From Actinidia chinensis (Eukaryota; Streptophyta; Magnoliopsida; Ericales; Actinidiaceae), in NCBI GenBank assembly GCA_009663005.1, contig CM018914.1, positions 14,393,200 through 14,403,199 of the forward strand: 10,000 nt of DNA, read 5' to 3'. The notes under the pieces are model-generated. The model was not told the DNA's origin, made no database searches, and saw only the letters and a program-made list of their open reading frames with translations. Both the position numbers and the translations under genes were made by a program. Shown piece after piece: positions 1 through 7,848 of this stretch (positions are counted from its first letter, which is position 1; each line of letters begins with the position of its first letter).

Positions 1-2
1 CG

Positions 3-485
3 ATGGCCGAATCACCCTGACTTTGAAAATAAGATCTGGGGGAAACCCGAATGATAAAACAAATGCACGAGGTTCTCTCAGTCCAATTGTCGGCTAAGAA
101 GCCGAGGCAAATGATAACAGAATCAGAAAGCATTGCCTTCACCAAGGCTGATCTCGAACGAGTGCAACACCTGGTGGACACAAGATGTTCAGTTGAGGTA
201 ATGTACTACAACCTTTTTAAATAGCTTAAACTTACGCAATAGAACTTAAAACCTTCCCGAGCTCCACTGGTAGGATTCAACGCTCATTCTCATTGGCTCT
301 TAGGAACTGTGACCCTCAAAGTTCAAGCTGGATCCTAAGAATCAGTGATAAAGTTCATTGTCGTTGACATACCTTCACCATATAATTCGATTGTTGGCCG
401 AGATTAGCTCATAAGATGAAGGGGGTGGCTTCCACGCTACATCAGATCATCAAATTTGCCATTCCCCCTTTTTCGAAGACTAGGT
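3..485 (+). pseudogene. gag-pro linker and retropepsin-like aspartic protease remnant
   Basis: Frame 3 reads through a linker containing [10 protein letters not shown] and then [16 protein letters not shown]. The DTRCS at 177-191 stands where retroviral-type aspartic proteases have the catalytic D-T/S-G-S/A, so the Asp survives but the Gly has become Arg (codon aga). Further blocks fit the family: APLVGFN near 260-290, IVVDIPSPYNSIVG near 360-402 (the flap-to-C-terminal segment), and a KMKGVASTLHQIIKF block after 413. Stops interrupt frame 3 at 222, 240, 336 and 405. At about 408 the frame shifts to frame 2. The [10 protein letters not shown] motif runs almost directly into LVDT. Related elements, as I remember them, have roughly twenty residues between, so an internal deletion near 168 is likely. 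The enzyme would have cleaved the Gag-Pol polyprotein, but this copy cannot. Confidence 0.85.
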
Positions 486-718
486 AGTGGCAAAACAGTG
501 TTACCTTGCTACAGTCACTACTAAGACAGCCATGAAGGAAGTGCAACTGATCGAGAAGAGCAAGAAGTTCTAGATGACGTTGGAAGGGATCCCGAGTCCA
601 AGGTCGTAGAAGATCTGATACGCTATGAATTGGATGCGCCATGCTCAGATTGCTTCTTTCTCACAGGAGCCAACCTGGAGGAGTAGAGAGAACTGAACTC
701 ATCTAGTTCTTTAAAGCA
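486..718 (+). pseudogene. Protease-reverse transcriptase connecting region (pol relic)
   Basis: This stretch links the protease to the reverse transcriptase of the same relic and changes frame twice. Frame 1 gives QCYLATVTTKTAMKEVQLIE (about 493-555). Frame 3 takes over near 564 with EVLDDVGRDPESKVVEDLIR and then ELDAPCSDCFFLTGANLEE up to a stop at about 684. Frame 2 takes over near 685-700. The acidic EVLDDVGRDPE type segment is characteristic of the spacer in plant Ty3/gypsy elements with this kind of pol. It has no catalytic role that I can assign. The frame switches show at least two indels in 230 bases. Confidence 0.72.
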
Positions 719-1574
719 AACATAGAGGTCTACGCATGGACACCCTACGAGATGCCCAGAATAGATCCTAACCTTATCAAGCACAAGTTGAATGTCCTAT
801 TAGATGTTCGACTGGTCAAACAAAAAGGAAGGAGATTCGCACCAAAGCACGTAGATGCGGTGATCGAAGAGGTGGATAAACTAAAATAGGTAAGCGCCAT
901 AATGGAAATCCTTTACCCGAGTTGGCTATCTAACACAGTGGTGGTAAAGAAGAAGACAAGCAAATGGAGGGTTTGTGTTGACTTTACAAGTCTCAACCGA
1001 GCATGCCCTAAAGACTGCTTTCCATTGCCAAAGATTGATCAATTGGTAGATTCAACCTCGGGACATGCCAGAATGAGTTTCCTAGATGCTTACCAAGGCT
1101 ACCACCAAATCGCCATGCACAAGCCAGATCGGGAAAAGACTGCATTCATCACTCCCGAGGTGTGTTCTGCTACAAGGTGATGCTCTTTGGTTTGAAGAAC
1201 GCAAGTGCCACATATTAGAGGATGGTTACGAAAATATTTGAGCCAATCTTGGGTAAAAACATGATCGTTGAAACATGGTAGTCAAAAGCAAAGAAGAATT
1301 AGATCACATCAGGGATTTAACCGAGGTGTTCACAATACTCAAAAGACAGAAGTTGAGACTGAACGCGGTAAAGTGCACCTTCGGAGTGGGCTCAGAAAAT
1401 TTTTTGGGCCATTTGGTGACAAGATGAGGGATATAGGCGAATCTAGAACAAATAACGGCAATCAATAACCTTGTGAGTCCAAAGACAGCGAAGGAGGTTC
1501 AGAAACATACTGGAATGGCAGCAACACTGAATAAATTCATCAATAAGTCTTCCGATAAATGCCACCCATTTTTT
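719..1574 (+). pseudogene. pol: Reverse transcriptase domain remnant (RVT_1 type), YxDD lost
   Basis: Frame 2 (719-1156) encodes the start of the domain, including VFAWTPY-like VYAWTPYEMP, then SNTVVVKKKTSKWRVCVDF, FPLPKIDQLVD, MSFLDAYQGYHQIAM and KTAFITP. The first catalytic Asp is intact in FLDAY at 1085-1087. After a frameshift near 1156-1165, frame 1 gives CYKVMLFGLKNASATY, a stop at 1216 and RMVTKIFEPILG. The block that should hold the second catalytic site, Y-x-D-D, falls at about 1262-1277. There only a short scrambled stretch remains before MVVKSKEEL in frame 3, so both Asp residues are gone. The thumb region continues in frame 3 with stops at 1425 and 1434. The enzyme would copy element RNA into cDNA. 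This copy lacks an active site. Confidence 0.93.
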
Positions 1575-2055
1575 AAACTCCTTCGCAAAAACACAAAGTT
1601 CTTATGGAATGAGAAGTGCGAGTTTGCACTCCAACAATTCAAGAAATACTTGACCGAGCCACCACTTCTTTTCACACCGGATAAGGGAGAATTGCTCTAC
1701 ATATACCTCGCTATATCCGAACATGCCATCATCTTGGTATTATTAAGAGAGGTAGACGCATAACAACTCTTGATCTATTTTCTTGGCAAGACGTTTACGG
1801 ATTGCCAAATAAGATACTTGCCGTTAGAGAAGCTCATCCTGGCCCTGGTTTTAACCTCACGGAAACTCATGCACTATTTTCAAGCGCATCCCATCGCAGT
1901 GTACACCGAGTTCCCATTAAAAAATATTTTTTCAAAGGCAGACCTATCTGGAAGTCTCTCTAAATGGGTTATCAAGCTCGGTTATCCGACATTAAATTTT
2001 TACCAAGGGCAGCGATAAAAGGGCAAGTCTTGGCCGACTTTGTTGCTTAATTCTC
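1575..2055 (+). pseudogene. pol: First (native) RNase H-like domain after reverse transcriptase
   Basis: Frame 3 runs from about 1275 to 2018 with a single stop at 1761. After the thumb come FLWNEKCEFALQQFKKYLTE, then ELLYIYLAISEHAIILVLLRE, RYLPLEKLILALVLTSRKL, HYFQAHPIAVYTEFPLKNI and GSLSKWVIKLG. This is the RNase H-fold domain fused to gypsy reverse transcriptases. The position where active copies of many gypsy elements have Asp-Ala-Ser reads LAIS here. A decayed native RNase H is known for elements that acquired a second RNase H, so this may be ancestral rather than damage. After 2003 frame 2 carries the AIKGQVLADFVA linker segment, ending at a stop at 2048. Confidence 0.88.
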
Positions 2056-2260
2056 CGAGTTGTGAGTCCAGAGAGGGATAACCCCGCATCTGCACACAGA
2101 AAGGATGATTGAGACACAAACAGAAGGGACGAAATCAGCGTACAGAACGCATGATCCCACCAAAGAACCACTCACTGTTCTAACAAAACCAAACAATAAC
2201 AAAATCACTGAGGGTCCAGAGGTTATCCCAGAACCACCTCAGGTCGATCCAAACTCGGCG
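2056..2260 (+). pseudogene. Linker between the two RNase H domains (pol relic)
   Basis: The frame-2 reading (open from 2105 to 2332) gives a low-complexity, proline- and charge-rich segment with ITEGPEVIPEPPQVDPNSAW leading straight into the second RNase H. It has no recognisable fold. A poorly conserved, P/E/T-rich spacer is what one expects between the native RNase H and an added RNase H. The stretch is partly open, but its length and composition carry little information. Confidence 0.6.
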
Positions 2261-2803
2261 TGGAAAATATTCATTGACGGGGGCAAAGAACAACTTGGGG
2301 GCAAGGACAGGTGTGGTCTCAATAAGTTATGAAGGAGCAATTTTTGAGCGCTGCCTCTGATTGGACTTCCCTGCCACAAATAACAAAGCTAAATACAAAG
2401 CCTTCATCGTGGGACTCCGGTCCGCCAGCGAATTAAAAGTTGTCGAGCTCCAAATATTCAGTGATTTAAAACTGATAGTCAACCAAATCACGAGAAAATT
2501 TGAAGCTCGGGGGGCCAAGGTGGCCAAGTATCTGGCAGTAGATAAGCGCCTCCTTGCAAAATTCAGAACAATCAAAATCGAACAAGTGGTGAGGGACTTG
2601 AACTCGCACGCGGACACTTTGGAAGGATTGGCATCTGTATTTGAAGGAAAGATTGGTCGAACCATTGTAGTGGAATTGATTTCGGTCCCCAGCCACAAAG
2701 TGTTACGAGAGCCAGTGCTGGTCAATACCGAAATAGGCCCGAGCTGGATGGATCCAATTGTAAATTTTTTGCAACAAGGCAAGCAATCGAAAGATAAGAA
2801 GGA
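2261..2803 (+). pseudogene. pol: Second RNase H domain (additional RNase H of Tat-type elements), catalytic Glu replaced by Lys
   Basis: The domain opens in frame 2 with WKIFIDGG, whose Asp at 2276-2278 fits the first catalytic Asp. It then shifts to frame 3, where EGAIFERC and, after a stop at 2358, DFPATNNKAKYKAF follow. In RNase H enzymes the second acidic residue is the Glu of an A-E-Y/M-E-L block. Here that position (2391-2393) is AAA, Lys, and neighbouring Glu codons are also AAA. The third Asp is in QIFSDLKLIVNQ (2463-2465) and the fourth in NSHADTL (2613-2615). Frame 3 stays open to 2822, but the true frame moves to frame 2 at about 2804. The domain would degrade the RNA strand of the RNA/DNA hybrid. 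The Glu loss should abolish that. Confidence 0.9.
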
Positions 2804-3535
2804 GCATACAAACTCAGAATAAAGACAGCACGATTCTAGATCTCACCATTTGAGAACATCTACTACAAAAGATCGTATCTGTGACCTTACTTGTTGTGCA
2901 TCCACCCGAGTCTCATAGAGGGCATGCTATTCAAGATCCATGAAGGAATATGCGGATTACACTCAAGGGGAAGATCATTGGCCCACCGAGTTCTCACTCA
3001 GGGATATTGGTAGTCGTACATGTAGAAAGACGCCCAAGTGTACATCCGCAAATGCACCAAGTGCCAGCTATTTTCTCCCTCATTCATCAGCCAATAAGGG
3101 ACTTAACCCCTGTCACTAGTCTATATGGCCTTTTACCCAATGGGGGATGGACATCGTGGGGGTCCTCCCCCGAGCTCTAGGGAATAAAAGATTCTTGTTA
3201 GCAGCAACATATTATTTTATGAATTGGATAGAAGCCGAACCACTAGCCCAAATCAGGGAGATGGACGTGATCCGATTTATCACGAAGAATATTTTGTCTA
3301 GGTTCAGCATCCCCAGAGCATTCATATCAGACAATGGAACCCAGTTCATTGGAAAGAAAGTTAAAGACTTATTAGAACAATTGAAAATCAAGTTTTACAA
3401 CTCAATGTCAAGCTACCCGTAGTAAAACGGGCAGGCCGAGGCCACCAACAAGACAATTATGAACAGAATCAAGAAGAGGCTCGAAAATGCCAAAAGAAGG
3501 TAGGTCGATGAATTGCCAAACATTTTGTGGGCTGA
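2804..3535 (+). pseudogene. pol: Integrase remnant: HHCC zinc finger plus DD35E core, C-terminus missing
   Basis: Frame 2 (about 2804-3136) encodes an integrase N-terminus with HEGICGLH (first His at 2939, second at 2960) and CTKC (Cys at 3053 and 3062). That is H-x6-H-x30-C-x2-C, within the range for retroviral-type HHCC fingers, but stops interrupt it at 3011 and 3023. Frame 3 from about 3138 encodes the core: Asp in MDIVGVLP (3150-3152), Asp in FISDNGTQF (3330-3332), and Glu in NGQAEATNK (3438-3440). Exactly 35 residues separate the last two, the DD35E spacing. Stops at 3420 and 3423 sit between the second Asp and the Glu, and a third (tag) follows near 3501. The match ends at ILWA, about 3533, so the rest of the core and the DNA-binding C-terminus are absent. 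Confidence 0.93.
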
Positions 3536-3812
3536 TTTTCAAGTGCACAGCTAACTTTTGCAGCAAAAACTTATCACCAAGTTTTTCTGAGAGATTTTGT
3601 CCAAAAGCCTCTCAATCTTTCAAGTGATTTTGTCCAAGTCTTACTCAATACTTAACACTTATTCAATGTTTTATATTTCAGGCAATATATATTGTTTCTA
3701 ATTATTACCCACACTAAACTTCCTTATTACAATGATACTAGAATAGAATAATTAATGAGATATTTTATAAAATATCCTTAGAATTACTCTTTTGATAAAT
3801 GAGAAAATAATG
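3534..3812. other. Transitional AT-rich stretch with broken pieces of the ~234-bp repeat
   Basis: No coding signal is visible. The first bases after the pol break (3534-3556, GATTTTCAAGTGCACAGC) resemble the part of the downstream monomer seen at 4222-4245. Positions 3664-3687 (TTTTATATTTCAGGCAAT) resemble another part of it, as at 5448-5465. Between them GATTTTGTCCAA occurs twice (about 3591 and 3624). From about 3688 to 3808 an AT-rich segment interrupts what would otherwise be a continuous monomer. This may be a small insertion, but I see no clear terminal inverted repeats or target duplication. Confidence 0.5.
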
Positions 3813-6075
3813 ATATTTTAAAAAAATTACAGTTTTATCCCTTAAGGTTTTTGAAAATTATAGTTCAGTCGTTTAAACTTTTGAAAATTATATTTTGATC
3901 CTTGCACTTTGTGAAATTTTAAATTTTCTCCCCCCAAAGTTTTCTTGCATTCCGGAACTATACACGAGGTTTAAATTTGTGATTTTTTAAGCGCTCAATC
4001 AAAACCTCTCCATCACTCAGTTAGTGCCACATCAGCGGTTTTTGTTTTAGTCCAGAATTTTTGAAAAGATTACAATTTTGTCGTCTAAATTTTTAAAAAT
4101 TACAATTTAGCCCCTAAAAAATTGATAATTAGATTTTGGTCCCTGGCCTTTTTGATTTTTTTAATTTAGTCCTTCAAAGTTTTCTTGGATTCCGGATCTA
4201 TCCAAGAGATCTGAATTGGCAAATTTTCAAGTGCTCAGTTAGTGCCACGTCAGCTTTGTATTTTGGAAGATTATAGTTCTGTTCCATAAGTTTTTAAAAA
4301 TTAAAGTTTGGCCCCTTAAATTTTGATAATTATATTTTGGTTTCTAGACTTTTGATAACTACATTTTGGTCCCTAGTATTTTAAATTTCCAGTTTAGACC
4401 CCCACTAGGTTTTTCTCAGGATTTTATCCGCGAGTTTTGAATTTTTGAATTTTCAAGCGCTTAGTCAATGCCTTGTCAACGCCTCGTCAACGCTTTATAT
4501 TTCAGACAATAGTTTTTGAAAATATTATAGTTTTGTCCTTTAAATTTATAAAAATTATATTTTGGGCTAATGATGTTTAAAATTATATTTTGATCCTTGC
4601 ACTTTGTGAAATTTTAAATTTTCTCCCCCCAAAGTTTTCTTGCATTCCGAATCTATACGCGAGGTCCAAATTTATAAATTTTCAAGCGTTTAGTTGAAGC
4701 CACGTCTGCCCTCAGTAAGTGTCACGTTAGCGCTCTATATTTTAGTCTATAATTTTTTAGAAGATTATAGTTTTGCCCTATAAGTTTTTTAAAATTATAG
4801 TTTGCCACTGAAGTTGGATAATTATATTTTGCTCCCTAAACTTTTCTGAATTTTTGATTTTAGTCCCCTCAAGGTTTTCCTAGATTCTAAATCTATTCGA
4901 GAGGACTGAATTTGTGAATTTTCAAGCACTCAATCAATACCTCGTCAGCGTTCAGTCAGTGCCACGTTAGCACTTTATATTTCAATCCATAATTTTTGAA
5001 AAAATTATAATTTTTTCCCATAAGTTTTCAAATATTATAGTTTGGCCACTGAAGTTTTGATAATTATATTTTGGTCTTTGAACTTTCTGAATTTTTTAGT
5101 TTAGTACCTCGAGATGTTCTTGCATTTTGGATCTATACACGAAGTTCGAATTTGCTAATTTTCAAGCGCTCAGTCAATGCTACATCAGCATTTTATATTT
5201 CATTCCATAATTTTTGGAAAGATAATAGTTTTGTCCCAAGAATTTTGAAAATATATTCTGCCCCTTGAAGTTTTGAAAATGATACTTTCGTCCTTAGACT
5301 TTTGATAATTACATTTTTGTTTCTGAAGTGTCTAATTTTTTAAATTAGTCCCCTAAGGTTTTTCTGGATTGCGGATCTATTCGCGAGGTCCGAATTTGAT
5401 AATTTTTAAACTCTCAGTCAACGCCTTGTCAGCACATATTCAGCGCTTTATGTTTCAGTCAATAATTTTTGAAAAAATTATAGTTTTGTCCCTTAAGTTT
5501 TTAAAAATTATTGTTTGGTTGCCTGAAGTTTTAAAGTTATATTTTGATCCCTAGACTTTTTGAAATTTTTAATTTTGTCCAGCCAAGTTTTTCTTGCACT
5601 TCAGATCTATACGCGAGGTCTGAATTGCAAATTTTGAAGCGCTCAATCAAAATTTTGCAAACACTCAGTTAGTGCCACATGAGCATTTAATATTTCAATT
5701 TGGAATTTTTGAAAAGATTACAATTTTGTATCGTAAAATTTTAAAAATTATAGTTTGTCTCCTAAAGTTTTGATAATTATATTTTGATCCCTGACCTTTC
5801 TGATTTTTTTAGTTTAGTCCCCTAAAGTTTTCTTGAATTCTGGATCTATCCAAGAGGTCCGAATTTGCAAATTTTTATGCGCTCAATCAGTGCAACATCA
5901 ACGCTTTATATTTCCGTCCAGATTTTTTGAAAAGATTACAGTTTTGTCCCATAAGTTTTTGAAATGTATAATTTGATCCCTATAATTTGATAATTATATT
6001 TTAGTCCCTAGAATTTTTAATTTTTTTAGTTTAGTCCCCCTAATAATTTTCTAGATTCAGATCTATCCAAGAGAG
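3813..6075. repeat. Diverged tandem array, about 9.7 copies of a ~234-bp AT-rich monomer
   Basis: A recognisable block (AAAGTTTTCTTGCAT followed by a GGATCTATACGCGAGGT-like string) recurs at about 3941, 4181, 4412, 4636, 4876, 5116, 5360, 5590, 5829 and 6048. Spacing is 219-244 bases, mean about 234. Each monomer also holds three or four shorter motifs of the form TTTTGGTCCCTNAAGTTTTT about 30 bases apart, and a segment like CAAGCGCTCAGTCAATGCC. It then holds a CACGTCAGC-like site and TTTATATTTCAGTC. Monomers look to be about 70-80% alike by eye. Short open frames inside (for example near 5071-5268 and 5369-5554) have no coding character. I do not recognise the family. It could be an independent satellite-like array or the internal repeats of a DNA transposon. 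Confidence 0.93.
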
Positions 6076-6640
6076 AGCACGAGCGTAAATTAAATTAATT
6101 CGGAATTAATGTTTAAAGTTTAAAATAACAACATATAGATAGTTAAGGAGAGTAAAGTGAAGTAATCTTAAATTAAATTAAGATAACTAGTAATTTTTTT
6201 AATTTTGATAGCAAAAATAGATCTAGTTCGTTTTAAATAGTTTGAGGGAGTGCCTTGTAAGGGTTTTTAATTTAAGGGGTAAAGTGAAAAATATGAATAA
6301 TTTAAGGGGGATAAATTGTAATTAAGTCTTTTTATAATAAAAAAAACCTTAAAAGAAAACATCCATAATTAACAAGGAATCATGTAAAATCTATTTAATT
6401 ACATTAGGGATGAAACTAAGAAATTAGTATATGAGGGACTAAAGTGACATAAGATGAATATTTAAAAGAATATTGACATATTTTATCATTTTTTAAAGTA
6501 AATTGCGCCCCCCTCTAATATTGACTGATTCCCACTTTGCCCCCTAGCTAATAATTTGTCCACTTTGCACCCTCAACAATATAACATCTTGCAATCAACT
6601 CCGACATCCAACATCCATATACAAAATGAACTGAAACTGC
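6076..6640. other. AT-rich noncoding DNA with ~30-bp C/G-run motifs in both orientations
   Basis: I see no gene here. From 6076 to about 6265 the sequence is plain AT-rich DNA. Between 6270 and 6450, G-run motifs (AGGGGTAAAGTG near 6276, GGGGGATAAATTG near 6305, AGGGATGAAACTAAG near 6407, GGGACTAAAGTGAC near 6436) occur in pairs 29 bases apart. Read on the - strand these resemble the TTTGTCCCTTAA motifs of the central array. From 6495 to 6580 forward motifs appear (AATTGCGCCCCCC, CACTTTGCCCCCT, CACTTTGCACCCTC) about 30 bases apart. These may be the ends of one or more unidentified elements. No coding frame or RNA gene is visible. Confidence 0.5.
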
Positions 6641-6722
6641 CGCCATGTGTTGACTTGCTTGGATATTTTTTATGACGCTAATATGAGGTGCCTCTGGATC
6701 CGGGTCGGGTTAACACATGGCG
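6641..6722. repeat. Inverted repeat, 14-bp arms (13/14) around a 54-bp loop
   Basis: CGCCATGTGTTGAC at 6641-6654 is the reverse complement of GTTAACACATGGCG at 6709-6722 except for one mismatch. It lies between the AT-rich middle region and the 3' end of the gag-like frame on the - strand, close to where the right-hand element breaks off. It could be the terminus of a small inserted element or a chance stem. I find no second pair of ends to choose between these. Confidence 0.55.
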
Positions 6723-7273
6723 TGATAATTTCTGACTACTTTGTACGAGCCATATGTCCCTAACAGGTTTGCATACTATTGAACTTGAAGACAACTTGAG
6801 GAAGAATTAGTCGAGCCCCACATTTCGTCAAGTACATCCTATGGAAGCATAATAGCCTTCACTAAGGCCACAGTAGCCTCGTAATCTTTGGAGGTATCGG
6901 CGGACGTAACCTGTCTATCGAGCTCAACAGCTGCGAACGTTAGAGCCCAGAAGTCGGGAGTCCCAAACATACTGCTAGCCCTCATTCCCCTTTTCTGATG
7001 GGAAGTCCCCTCGATAGGTTGTCTCCCTCTCCTTTTTCCAACCTGCTAAGAGGGCAGCACGTTGGATTGATCACTAGCTGGGCTCGAGAGAATCGAAACT
7101 GTGTCTGTGGGATGCTTCATAGGCTCATCCTCTACAGCTTTTTGCTTCCTTAACACTCTTGCCCTAGGGGCCGTAGCTACTTCTTCTTCTTCCCAACTGA
7201 AGTCAAAACTATCGCCTTGGTTAAACGAATGTTCAAAAAAGTGCTCAGCTGCAGGATGAACCTCCGGGAAGCT

Positions 7274-7391
7274 GAGATTGCCAACAATGTCGGAATCTGA
7301 GCTCAATATGGATATGGCAACAACGTCGGAATCTGAGCTCAGTACGGATATGGCAACAACGTCGGAATCTAAGCTCAATAAGGATATGGGC
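7274..7391 (-). repeat. In-frame 36-bp tandem repeat (about 3 copies) in the gag-like gene
   Basis: CGGAATCTGAGCTCA on the + strand recurs at 7291, 7327 and 7363, exactly 36 bases apart, with a weaker partial copy just before the first. On the coding (-) strand this encodes a 12-residue unit of the type SSDSDVVAISIL, so the period keeps the frame. The copies differ by only a few bases, so the expansion is younger than most of the decay of the gene. The unit lies in a Ser/Asp-rich, probably disordered part of the protein. Confidence 0.9.
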
Positions 7392-7848
7392 TCCGTGGCC
7401 TAAACCAAGGCTGAAGGAGCTATGGCTGGAGCTTGTTAAGGACCTCCAACCTGGTTGACCTCTTCTCTAGCCTTGACCTTACCGTCCTCTTCCCCTTTAC
7501 CACTACTTAAACCCTAGCTACTAGAAGAATCTGAGGAACTCGTGTTGCTAGAACTGCTACTCTCTCCCTCGACGTTTTCCCTCAATTGTTTGAGCTCATC
7601 CGTAGTTCCCTCAGTTAAATCACTTACTTTGATGGAGAGCGATCTCCTACACCTCGAAACTCCATCGCGGATGCGCAAAGGGGAAAGATTCGGTTGCCCT
7701 CGACAGTCACCTTGATGGGGGATGGTGTAATGGTGTACCAGATTATACCCAAGCAGAACAACAACATTTTGAATACGCCGATAGTTGTTCATAGCTTGGA
7801 TTGCCGCCTCACAACACACGGACCTCCTCTTAAAACGAGCGTTGAATC

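Larger units (their letters stand above)
1..3535 (+). mobile_element. Degenerate Ty3/gypsy LTR retrotransposon, pol region (Tat-like), 3' truncated
   Basis: Translating across all three forward frames gives, in order, aspartic protease, reverse transcriptase, an RNase H-like domain, a second RNase H, then an integrase zinc finger and catalytic core. This order, with integrase last, is that of Ty3/gypsy elements. Two RNase H domains in a row are known from the plant Tat lineage, so I infer Tat. The gag gene and 5' LTR would lie left of the window. The coding match stops right after an integrase block ending ILWA at about 3533. No integrase C-terminus, polypurine tract or 3' LTR follows. In-frame stops in the reconstructed frames lie at 222, 240, 336, 405, 887, 1216, 1425, 1434, 1761, 2048, 2358, 3011, 3023, 3420 and 3423, plus several frameshifts, so it is an inactive relic. 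Confidence 0.93.

Noticed and set aside
1268..1468. 66-codon + strand frame over the reverse transcriptase
   Set aside because: The family-like reading is in frame 3 (MVVKSKEEL onward), so this frame is out of register.
2327..2782. 151-codon open frame on the - strand
   Set aside because: It is a shadow of the second RNase H on the + strand, whose motifs are clear.
5071..5554. Two short + strand frames in the AT-rich array
   Set aside because: They follow monomer sequence, have biased composition and no protein features.
3813..6075. CRISPR-like regular repeats
   Set aside because: The whole ~234-bp unit is repeated with no unique spacers, and the setting is a plant genome. The same holds for 9343-9897.
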